Assembly (NCBI RefSeq): GCF_014645835.1
Contig: NZ_BMMM01000016.1
Span: 186,001 to 250,000 of the forward strand
Reading direction: 5' to 3'
DNA from: Streptomyces albiflavescens
GTDB lineage: Bacteria; Actinomycetota; Actinomycetes; Streptomycetales; Streptomycetaceae
Length of the DNA stretch: 64,000 nt
Shown here: in pieces, positions 17,797-30,100 of the stretch
Layout: every line of letters starts with the position of its first letter
How positions within the stretch are numbered: the stretch's first letter is position 1
Made by a program: the position numbers and the translations under genes
The notes under the pieces: model-generated
The model's input: the letters and a program-made list of their open reading frames with translations, nothing else
The model's database searches: none
Told to the model about the DNA's origin: nothing

Positions 17797-19925
17797 CGGT
17801 GCCCCCACCGCCGGGGCCGGCTCCCGACGACGTACCGGGGCAGGAACCGCACCAGGCCGCCGAGGGCGAGGAGCAGGAGCGGACCCAGGAGGCCCGGGCC
17901 GCTCAGCGCGAACTCGTCGCGCACACCCCGGGGTTCATCTTCAGCGAGGCCGCGTCGTTCGGCGGCAGCCTGGTCGGCGGCGCCCAGCACGGCGTGTCCG
18001 GCGGCGTCGCCCGTGATGTGTTCATGGGCGGCAAGACGGAGATCCACCACCACACAACGGCGGCGGCCTCGACGGCGTACGCCTCCGGGGAGATCCCGCA
18101 GGCGGACCTCGACGCGCTGTCCGCGGTCTTCGTCGAGAGCCCCGCCTTCGCTTCCGCCCTGGCCCGCCTGCGCGAGGAACGTGTCCTCGTTCTCGCCGGC
18201 GCCCACGCCACCGGCCGCAACGCCGCGGCGCTGATGCTTCTGCATCGCCTCGGCGTCCCCGCCGTGCACGCCCTCTCCTCGGAGACCAGCCCCGCGGCCC
18301 TCGCCGCCCAGCTCGCCGCGCCCGGCGGCCATGTCCTGCGCGACCTGCCGCTGAGCCGCAACCGGCCGCTGCGGGATCCCCATCTGCACGCTGCCCGCGA
18401 CCAGCTGAAGAAGGTCGACGGATATCTGGTGGTGACCATCGAGAACTCCCCGTTCCTGCTGGGGGCCACTCCTGCCCGATGGGAGCCGCCGGAGCCAGCC
18501 GCCGTGCTGCGCGCGCATCTGGCCGACCACCGGCGCGGCGAGGACATCGAGGGCCTCCTCTCCCTCGGCCCCGTGCGGGACTTCCTCTCCCGCGGGGCCC
18601 ACCGGCCCGCCGAGGCCGTCAAGTTCGCCGCGGAAGTGGCCGGCTACGACGGCAGCGAGGAAGCGGCGGCGCGGCTGGCGGACTTCGGACAGGCCGCGGT
18701 CGAGCAGCAGTGCCGGGAGTGGCTGAGCGACCCCGAAGCCAACCTGCGGGACAAGGCGTTCCTCATCTCGCTCGCCGTCTTCGACCAGGCACCGTACGTC
18801 CTCGCGGCCGAGCTCGCCGACAAGCTGTACGTGCACTTCCAGCGACTGCAGCACCCCGAACAGCCGCCGGAGATCCCGGTGTTCGGACTCGCCGCCGAGA
18901 CCCGTCTGGAACGGGCGCGGGCCGAGGGTGAGGTCCGGGACGAGGCGACCGAGTGGGGCTCGGTGCCGCAGTTCACGGCGTACTTCCGCAAGGAGAACAC
19001 CCCGAGCGTCCTGCTCACCGAGGTGTGGACGGGCCATCCGTCGGCCCGGCCCGCGCTGGTCGCATGGCTGAAGGAGCTGGCCCGCGACGGCCGCCCGGTC
19101 GTACGGACCCGGGCCGCCGCGGCCACCGCGCTGCTCGCGCGCGCCGACCTGCCCTCGGCGGTGGCGCTGCTGATCGACGGCTGGGCCGTCTCGAAGTCGT
19201 TCGGCCCCCGGGTCACCGCGGCGAACACGCTCACGCTCGCCCAGCTCCTCGACGCGCCCGTCGTGCTGCGCCTGCTCACCCACTGGTGCACGGACTCCCA
19301 CTGGGCCCGCCGCTGGACCGCGATCCGCGCCTTCGGGCTGCTCACACCGCTGCGCCCGGACCTGGCGGGCCCCGCGCTGAGCGCGCTCGCCGCCCGCGCC
19401 CGCGCCGGGGGCAGCAGCCCGGCCGAGGCGAACAACCTGATCGAGTCCACGGCCCTGCTGCTCTCGGTCGGGGGCCGGCGCGGCGAGATGCTCTCCGAGC
19501 TGGTGCGGCTGCTCCACCACGACACGGCCTCGGTCCGCGCGCTCGCACTCGCCGCGTTCGTCCGCGCCTGCGACAACGACGAGGAGGACGCGCTCGTCGA
19601 GTGGTACACCACCACGGGTATGTACGAGACGTACTCGGCCCACGACCTCGCCACCCTCTGGCGCACCGCGCTCGGCGACCGCGCGCACACCCGCGGGGCT
19701 CTGGACGCCCTGCACACCTGGGTGCACGTCGCCGAGCGCCGGGCGGACACGGCGCGGGCCCTGGAGTTCCTGCTGCCCGCGCTGGTCGTGACGGCGGACG
19801 ACCGCAAGCGCCTCAGCCATGAGCTGCTCAACCTGCGCGCCCCGGACGGCGGCCCGCGCCCACCGATCGCCGACCGGCTGATCGGCGTACTGACCCCCTC
19901 CACCGCAGAGCCATCGAGGAGTTGA
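17793..19925 (+). CDS. Predicted P-loop ATPase with helical repeats and N-terminal signalling motif
   Basis: 710 residues. An acidic, Gln-rich N-terminus (1-45) is followed by SFGGSLVGGAQHGVSGG (55-71), the twin of the motif at the cyclase C-terminus. Residues 128-150 (VLVLAGAHATGRNAAALMLL) look like a beta-strand plus a divergent Walker A loop (G-x4-G-R-N), as in STAND-like ATPases; a clear Walker B is hard to place. From about 280 to 700 the protein is helical with repeated ~40-residue units (for example WLKELARDGRPVVRTRAAAATALLAR), resembling HEAT-type repeats that often act as sensors. The GTG start overlaps the cyclase stop and the next gene starts three bases downstream. I infer a sensor/scaffold switch; catalytic ATPase activity is not established. 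Confidence 0.6.
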   Translation: MTVPPPPGPAPDDVPGQEPHQAAEGEEQERTQEARAAQRELVAHTPGFIFSEAASFGGSLVGGAQHGVSGGVARDVFMGGKTEIHHHTTAAASTAYASGEIPQADLDALSAVFVESPAFASALARLREERVLVLAGAHATGRNAAALMLLHRLGVPAVHALSSETSPAALAAQLAAPGGHVLRDLPLSRNRPLRDPHLHAARDQLKKVDGYLVVTIENSPFLLGATPARWEPPEPAAVLRAHLADHRRGEDIEGLLSLGPVRDFLSRGAHRPAEAVKFAAEVAGYDGSEEAAARLADFGQAAVEQQCREWLSDPEANLRDKAFLISLAVFDQAPYVLAAELADKLYVHFQRLQHPEQPPEIPVFGLAAETRLERARAEGEVRDEATEWGSVPQFTAYFRKENTPSVLLTEVWTGHPSARPALVAWLKELARDGRPVVRTRAAAATALLARADLPSAVALLIDGWAVSKSFGPRVTAANTLTLAQLLDAPVVLRLLTHWCTDSHWARRWTAIRAFGLLTPLRPDLAGPALSALAARARAGGSSPAEANNLIESTALLLSVGGRRGEMLSELVRLLHHDTASVRALALAAFVRACDNDEEDALVEWYTTTGMYETYSAHDLATLWRTALGDRAHTRGALDALHTWVHVAERRADTARALEFLLPALVVTADDRKRLSHELLNLRAPDGGPRPPIADRLIGVLTPSTAEPSRS

Positions 19926-19928
19926 ACC

Positions 19929-21272
19929 ATGGCGGAGTTCCGCCGTCAGCCGGAGTGGCAGCAGGACGCCAACCGGCACAGCACGCTGATCGACCCGGTG
20001 CTCACCGTGCGGCCGATCGCCCGCTTCGACTACACCGCCAGACGGCCGGTCACCGCGATCGACCACGCGCTCGTCTTCGTCACCGCCAAGGGCTCGTACG
20101 ACGTCTACATGCCGCCGCACCGTCCGAGCCGCTCGGACGCGGCGACCCGCCGCTACACCTCCGTGTACGAGGTGGACATGGGCAGCCACCCGGTGCAGCT
20201 GGACCTGGAGCTGCCCAGCGACGACGACGCGTTCTCCTTCGGCGCCACCGCCGATCTGACCTGGCGGGTCGCCGATGCGATCGCGTACGTGGCGAGCGGC
20301 GAGCGTGATGTGCCCACCCGGCTGACCCGTGAACTCCACCAGTTCGCGCGGCCGGTCAGCCGACGCTTCTCCATCGAGGACAGCGCGTCGGCCGAGCGTG
20401 CGGTCCAACAGGCCGTGGAGACGGGCGGCTTCGCGGCGGGCATCGGTCTCGCCGTGACGTGTGTCGTACGACTTCGCCTCGACGACGAGGCGATCGCCCA
20501 CCGGCGGCGGCAGCGGAACCTGCGTTACGAGTCCGAAATGCTCGACCCCGAGCACGAGTTCCGGCTGCGCCAGGCCCGGCAGCAGCACGAACTGGAAGTC
20601 CTGCGCCAGCAGCAGCACCACCAGTTGATGACCGAGAAGATCAACTTCTACCAATATCACCTCCAGCACGGCGGCGTCGGCGCCTGGGCGGTGCATCTCG
20701 CCCAGCACCCCGAGGACACCCAGCTGGTCGTCGGGTCCATCCAGAAGGAGCAACTGTCGTTCATCAAGAGCGAGTTGGAACTGATCGCCGGCGACTCGCT
20801 GGAGGACTTCCAGAGGGCGGAGTCCGCCCGCTCCATGCTGCCGAAGATCAACGACCTGATCCAGCAGCAGGCCGCGCCGGAGCAGGGCGCGCTGCCCCCG
20901 GGGGCGACCCCCGGGCAGCCGTACGTACCGCCGCAGCCGCCGTACCCCGGCCAGAACTCGCCTCCACCGCCGGCCCAGCAGCCGTACGGCTCCGCACCGC
21001 AGCACCAGCCACCGGCGCCGTACGCGGCCGCTCCCTACGGTCAGCCGCAGGCACCGGGCGGGCCGTACGCCCAGCCGCCCGCCCCGCAGGCACCGGGCGC
21101 CCCCTACGGGCAGCTTCCCCCGCCGCAGGCGCAGGCCGCCCCGTACGCCCAGCCCGCACCGCCCTACGCGGCCACGGGCCCCGCTCCCGCCGTGCCCCCG
21201 CCTCCGGGCGCCGCCGAGCCCGCCGACTCCGGCGTGCCGCCGCAGGACCTCCCCGAGGCGGGGCCCGCGTGA
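19929..21272 (+). CDS. SPFH/Band-7-like protein with Pro/Tyr-rich tail
   Basis: 447 residues, no signal peptide. Residues about 30-200 contain strands and a helix (HPVQLDLELPSDDDAFSFGATADLTWRVADAIAY, then RRFSIEDSASAERAVQQAV) reminiscent of SPFH/stomatin-type domains. A strongly charged coiled coil follows (about 195-300: RLRQARQQHELEVLRQQQHHQ). The last ~140 residues are low-complexity Pro, Gln, Tyr and Ala with repeated PYAQP/PYGQ units. SPFH proteins assemble rings or scaffolds at membranes; without a membrane segment this one may rely on the membrane proteins encoded next. It starts three bases after the ATPase stop and its stop overlaps the next start by GTGA. The fold call is inference. 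Confidence 0.5.
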   Translation: MAEFRRQPEWQQDANRHSTLIDPVLTVRPIARFDYTARRPVTAIDHALVFVTAKGSYDVYMPPHRPSRSDAATRRYTSVYEVDMGSHPVQLDLELPSDDDAFSFGATADLTWRVADAIAYVASGERDVPTRLTRELHQFARPVSRRFSIEDSASAERAVQQAVETGGFAAGIGLAVTCVVRLRLDDEAIAHRRRQRNLRYESEMLDPEHEFRLRQARQQHELEVLRQQQHHQLMTEKINFYQYHLQHGGVGAWAVHLAQHPEDTQLVVGSIQKEQLSFIKSELELIAGDSLEDFQRAESARSMLPKINDLIQQQAAPEQGALPPGATPGQPYVPPQPPYPGQNSPPPPAQQPYGSAPQHQPPAPYAAAPYGQPQAPGGPYAQPPAPQAPGAPYGQLPPPQAQAAPYAQPAPPYAATGPAPAVPPPPGAAEPADSGVPPQDLPEAGPA

Positions 21273-21781
21273 CCACCTCCCCCGACACCCACGCCGGCGC
21301 CCGAACCGCCGAGCGGCTGCTCACCGAACTGCGGGGCGAGATCGCCCGGGCCGACAGCAAGGCGTCCGTGCTGGTGGCGGCGCTCGGGATGACGGCGGGG
21401 GTGTTCAGCGGGCTGCTGGCCGGGCGGGACTGGACGCCGAGGGAGCTGTCCTGGGCCGGCACCTCCTTGTGGTGGGCCGGGGCCGCCGCCCTGGCGCTCT
21501 CCCTGTTCGCACTGCTCCTCGCCGTACTCCCCCGCTACCGCACCGGCTCCTGGGCCCCAGGGCAGCCGCTGTGCTACTTCGGCGACATCCAACAGGCCGT
21601 ACGCACGGGCCAGTTGGCCGCCGCGCTCGCCGACACCGACCGCGACCCCGCCGCCGGACTCACGGCGGCCCTCACCGAGACCAGCCGTATCGCCGCCCGC
21701 AAGCACCAGTGGATCCGCACCGGTCTGATCGCCTTCTGCACCGGCACGGCGCTGCTGCCCACCGCGCTGCTCATCGGCTGA
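21269..21781 (+). CDS. Pycsar-effector-like transmembrane protein (DUF5706 type)
   Basis: 170 residues with three predicted membrane helices at about 32-51, 67-88 and 148-169. The N-terminal helix ends in the motif ARADSKASVLVAALG, and the loop after helix 2 holds CYFGDIQQA; both match the DUF5706/PycTM family used as the membrane-damaging effector in Pycsar antiphage systems. The GTG start overlaps the previous stop (GTGA), so translation is coupled. In Pycsar, cCMP or cUMP made by a class III cyclase activates PycTM, and a cyclase-fold gene is three genes upstream here. Family membership is well supported; the role in this operon is inferred. Confidence 0.78.
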   Translation: MTTSPDTHAGARTAERLLTELRGEIARADSKASVLVAALGMTAGVFSGLLAGRDWTPRELSWAGTSLWWAGAAALALSLFALLLAVLPRYRTGSWAPGQPLCYFGDIQQAVRTGQLAAALADTDRDPAAGLTAALTETSRIAARKHQWIRTGLIAFCTGTALLPTALLIG

Positions 21782-21805
21782 CGTCCCCACCCGAAGGAGC
21801 CCCAG

Positions 21806-23092
21806 ATGTCCCAGCCACCAGGCCCCGCGTATCCGGAGCCCCAGTACCCAGGCGCGGCCCCGCCCCCGGCGCAGTACCCGGGCACCTCCGCTCCCACACC
21901 GCCGCACTACCCCGGCGCCACGACTCCCCCGCCGCAGTACCCGGGGACCGCCGCCGCGCCTCCCTCCTACCCGCAGGCCGTCCCCGCCCAGCCCCAGTAC
22001 CCGACGGCCCCACCCGCCCACCCCGGCGCGACGCCGCAGTACCCCGGAGCCGCGGCCCCCTATCCGGGCGCCGCCCCGCAGTACCCGGCCCAGTCCTCGC
22101 AGCCGGCGCCCTTCGTGCCGCAGCAGTCCCTCGCCCCCGACGACCTCGACTACCGCCACCAGGGCCGCCGCATGCACGTGGCGGCCCACCAGCGCGGCGC
22201 CGACGCCACCGCCATAGGGCAGCTGGCGACCCAGGTCCCGAGCTTCCTGGTGAGCCTCGCGGTGGTCGCGGCGGTCGCCGTGGCGATGTTCGGCACGGCT
22301 GTGGGCTGGCTGGTCGTCCTCGCCTGGCTGGCCTCCGGGGCCCTCGTCTTCCACCGGCCCACCGAGCTGCTCTTCGCCCGGCGCACCTTCAAGCTGCGAG
22401 CACCACTGGAGACGGAGCGGGCCCGTCTGGAGCCGGTCTGGCGCGAGGTCACCGCTCGCGCGGGCATCGAGGCGGAAACGTACGAACTGATGGTGGAGAA
22501 CAGCGAAGACCTGAACGCGTCCGCGGTTGCCGGGCACGTCGTCGGGGTCACCACGTACTCGCTCAACAAGATTCCGAGCAGCAACCTCGCCGCCGTACTC
22601 GCCCATGAACTCGGCCACCACGTCGGCGGTCACGCCTGGGCGGGCCTGCTCGGCTACTGGTACTCGCTGCCCGGTCGGATCGCCTGGGCCCTGACCCGGG
22701 GACTCGCCAGGATCGCGATCGCCGTCGCCAGTGTCTTCTCGGCGGCCGCGACGATGATCCTCGCCCTCTTCATGGGGGCGTTCGTGGTGATGGGCTTCCT
22801 CGTCGCCTGGTACATCACCATCCCCCTCGTGATCGCGCCCTACCTGCTCGCCTACGCGGGCCGCCTGGGCGAGCTGCGCGCCGACCAGCAGGCCGCCGCC
22901 CTCGGTTTCGCGACCGAGATGGTCCAGGTGCTGCACCACTTCCAGGCCGAGGAGGACGCCGCGAAGGCGTACGCCGCCGCGCGGGGCAAGAAGCTCAAGG
23001 AGCCGGGCGGCCTGGCCAAACTCCTCACCACCCACCCCGACAACATCACCCGCATCCGCGCCCTGGAGCCGCACCTCCCACTGCCGCGCTGA
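21806..23092 (+). CDS. Membrane M48-family zinc metalloprotease with Pro/Tyr-rich N-terminus
   Basis: 428 residues. The first ~110 residues are low-complexity PQYPG/PHYPG repeats. Two hydrophobic blocks (about 145-185 and 305-350) should anchor it in the membrane. The catalytic motif HELGHHVGGH gives His267, Glu268 and His271, and the third zinc ligand is likely the Glu of GELRADQQAA, as in HtpX/Ste24-type M48 enzymes. It starts 24 bases after the effector-like gene with an AAGGAG site, so it closes the operon. It may act as effector, regulator or quality-control protease. The Tyr/Pro-rich head resembles the tail of the SPFH-like protein, suggesting contact between them; that is inference. 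Confidence 0.88.
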   Translation: MSQPPGPAYPEPQYPGAAPPPAQYPGTSAPTPPHYPGATTPPPQYPGTAAAPPSYPQAVPAQPQYPTAPPAHPGATPQYPGAAAPYPGAAPQYPAQSSQPAPFVPQQSLAPDDLDYRHQGRRMHVAAHQRGADATAIGQLATQVPSFLVSLAVVAAVAVAMFGTAVGWLVVLAWLASGALVFHRPTELLFARRTFKLRAPLETERARLEPVWREVTARAGIEAETYELMVENSEDLNASAVAGHVVGVTTYSLNKIPSSNLAAVLAHELGHHVGGHAWAGLLGYWYSLPGRIAWALTRGLARIAIAVASVFSAAATMILALFMGAFVVMGFLVAWYITIPLVIAPYLLAYAGRLGELRADQQAAALGFATEMVQVLHHFQAEEDAAKAYAAARGKKLKEPGGLAKLLTTHPDNITRIRALEPHLPLPR

Positions 23093-23100
23093 CACACGCC

Positions 23101-23138
23101 GAAGGGCGGTCACCCCGAACCCGGGGTGACCGCCCTTC
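23101..23138. terminator. Bidirectional terminator between the M48 gene and rpoC
   Basis: A perfect 16-base inverted repeat (GAAGGGCGGTCACCCC and its complement) with a six-base loop lies between the two convergent operons and starts eight bases after the M48 gene stop. Confidence 0.85.
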
Positions 23139-23159
23139 AGTTACTGCGAAGCGACTCGC

Positions 23160-27059
<3,900 letters not shown>

Positions 27060-27119
27060 TATGCGTCAATCCCTCTCAGGGTTGTAAGTCTTAGGGGTCT
27101 GATACGGGGGTCCTGGGGC

Positions 27120-27164
27120 CGGCGGGCCTTGTTCACCTGTTCCAAAGGCGTTCAAGGCCCGCCG
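27120..27164 (-). other. Long-stem hairpin in the rpoB-rpoC spacer
   Basis: CGGCGGGCCTTG and its perfect complement, 12 bases each and separated by 21 bases, lie between rpoB and rpoC. With no T-tract on the minus strand it is more likely an RNase processing or translational-balance structure than a terminator, but it could attenuate rpoC expression. Confidence 0.55.
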
Positions 27165-27172
27165 AACTCCCG

Positions 27173-30100
27173 TCAGACCTCTTCGACGCTGCTCGGCTCG
27201 CGCCGGGACAGGTCGATGCCGAGCTCCTCCGCCGCGCGGAAGACGTCCTCGTCGGTGTCACGCATTTCGATGGACATACCGTCGCTGGACAGCACCTCCA
27301 CGTTGAGGCAGAGAGACTGCATCTCCTTGATGAGCACCTTGAAGGACTCGGGGATGCCGGGCTCGGGGATGTTCTCGCCCTTGACGATGGCCTCGTAGAC
27401 CTTCACGCGGCCGGTGACGTCGTCGGACTTGATGGTCAGCAGCTCCTGGAGGGCGTACGCGGCGCCATAAGCCTCCAGCGCCCACACCTCCATCTCACCG
27501 AAGCGCTGGCCACCGAACTGGGCCTTACCACCCAGCGGCTGCTGGGTGATCATCGAGTACGGACCGGTCGAGCGGGCGTGCAGCTTGTCGTCGACCAGGT
27601 GGTGGAGCTTGAGGATGTACATGTAGCCGACGGAGATCGGCTCCGGGAACGGCTCGCCGGAGCGGCCGTCGAACAGCGGCGCCTTACCGGTCGGGAGCAC
27701 CATGCGCTCGCCGTCGCGGTTCGGGATCGTGTGCTGCAGCAGACCCGCGAGCTCGTCCTCACGCGCACCGTCGAAGACGGGGGTGGCGACGTTGGTGCCC
27801 GGGGCGACCTGGTCGGCCTCGATGGCCTGCAGGCGCTGCGCCCAGTCGTCCGCGAGGCCGGAGACGTCCCAGCCGCGGCTGGCGAGCCAGCCGAGGTGGA
27901 TCTCCAGGACCTGTCCCGGGTTCATTCGGGACGGGACACCCAGCGGGTTGAGGATGATGTCGACCGGGGTCCCGTCCTCGAGGAACGGCATGTCCTCGAT
28001 GGGCAGGATCTTGGAGATGACACCCTTGTTGCCGTGACGGCCGGCGAGCTTGTCACCGTCCGTGATCTTGCGCTTCTGCGCCACGTAGACACGAACCAGC
28101 TGGTTCACGCCCGGCGGCAGCTCGTCGCCCTCCTCACGGTCGAAGACGCGGACGCCGATGACCTTGCCGGTCTCGCCGTGCGGCACCTTCAGCGAGGTGT
28201 CACGGACCTCACGGGCCTTCTCACCGAAGATCGCGCGCAGCAGGCGCTCCTCCGGCGTCAGCTCGGTCTCACCCTTGGGGGTCACCTTGCCGACGAGGAT
28301 GTCGCCGGCGATGACCTCGGCACCGATGCGGATGATGCCGCGCTCGTCGAGGTCGGCGAGGACCTCCTCGGAGACGTTCGGGATGTCCCGGGTGATCTCC
28401 TCGGGGCCGAGCTTGGTGTCACGGGCGTCGACCTCGTGCTCCTCGATGTGGATCGAGGAGAGGACGTCGTCCTGCACGAGGCGCTGCGACAGGATGATCG
28501 CGTCCTCGTAGTTGTGACCCTCCCACGGCATGAACGCCACGAGCAGGTTCTTGCCGAGCGCCATCTCGCCGTTCTCGGTCGCCGGACCGTCGGCAAGGAC
28601 CTGGCCGGCGACGACCCGGGCGCCCTCGTCCACGACGACCTTCTGGTTCACAGAGGTGCCCTGGTTCGAGCGGGAGAACTTCGCGAGGCGGTACGTGGTG
28701 TACGTGCCGTCGTCGTTGGCGGTGGTGATGTAGTCCGCGGAGACCTCCTGGACCACACCGTCCTTCTCCGACTTCAGGACGTCACCGGCGTCGACCGCGC
28801 AGCGGTACTCCATGCCGGTGCCGACCAGCGGCGCCTCGGACTTGATCAGCGGCACGGCCTGACGCATCATGTTCGCGCCCATGAGGGCACGGTTGGCGTC
28901 GTCGTGCTCGAGGAACGGGATCATGGCGGTCGCGACCGACACCATCTGGCGCGGCGAGACGTCCATGTAGTCGACGTCGTCACCGGGGACGTAGTCGACC
29001 TCGCCGCCACGGCGGCGAACCAGGACGCGGGACTCCTCGAAGCGGAGCTCGTCCGTCAGCGGCGCGTTGGCCTGCGCGATGACGAATCGGTCCTCTTCGT
29101 CGGCCGTCAGGTAGTCGACCTCGTCGGTGACGACGCCACCGGTGACCTTGCGGTACGGGGTCTCGACGAAACCGAACGCGTTGACCCGGCCGTAGGAGGC
29201 GAGCGAGCCGATCAGACCGATGTTCGGGCCTTCAGGGGTCTCGATCGGGCACATGCGGCCGTAGTGCGACGGGTGCACGTCACGGACCTCGAAGCCGGCC
29301 CGCTCACGGGAGAGACCACCCGGGCCAAGAGCCGACAGACGGCGCTTGTGGGTGAGACCCGACAGCGGGTTGTTCTGGTCCATGAACTGCGACAGCTGGC
29401 TGGTGCCGAAGAACTCCTTGATGGAGGCGACGACCGGCCGGATGTTGATCAGGGTCTGCGGCGTGATCGCCTCGACGTCCTGAGTCGTCATGCGCTCGCG
29501 GACGACGCGCTCCATACGAGCCAGACCCGTGCGGACCTGGTTCTGGATGAGCTCGCCGACGTTGCGCAGACGGCGGTTGCCGAAGTGGTCGATGTCGTCG
29601 GTCTCGACGACGATCGAGGTGCCGTTGTCGCCAACGGTCTCGGTCTCACCGGCGTGCAGCTTCACCAGGTACTTGATCGTCGAGATGATGTCCTCGACGG
29701 TCAGGATGCCGGCGTCGAGCGGGGCGTCGCCGCCCAGCTTCTTGTTAACCTTGTAGCGGCCGACCTTCGCGAGGTCGTAGCGCTTCGGGTTGAAGTAGAG
29801 GTTCTCGAGCAGCGTCTGCGCGGCCTCACGGGTCGGGGGCTCGCCCGGACGCAGCTTGCGGTAGATGTCGAGCAGCGCGTCGTCCTGGCCCTGGGTGTGG
29901 TCCTTCTCCAGGGTGGCGCGCATCGACTCGTACTCGCCGAACTCCTCGAGGATCTGCTCGGTCGTCCAACCGAGAGCCTTCAGGAGAACGGTGACGGACT
30001 GCTTGCGCTTGCGGTCGATGCGGACACCGACCATGTCGCGCTTGTCGATCTCCATCTCCAGCCAGGCACCCCGGGACGGGATGACCTTCGCGGAGAAGAT

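Noticed and set aside
19929..21272. PE-PGRS-type surface protein
   Set aside because: The tail is Pro/Tyr/Gln-rich rather than PE/PGRS, and there is no export signal.
16010..23138. Integrated mobile element
   Set aside because: No integrase, transposase, tRNA-end attachment site or flanking direct repeats are visible around the cyclase operon.
29340..29420. Rifampicin-resistance change in rpoB
   Set aside because: The cluster SQLSQFMDQNNPLSGLTHKR is the wild-type sequence.
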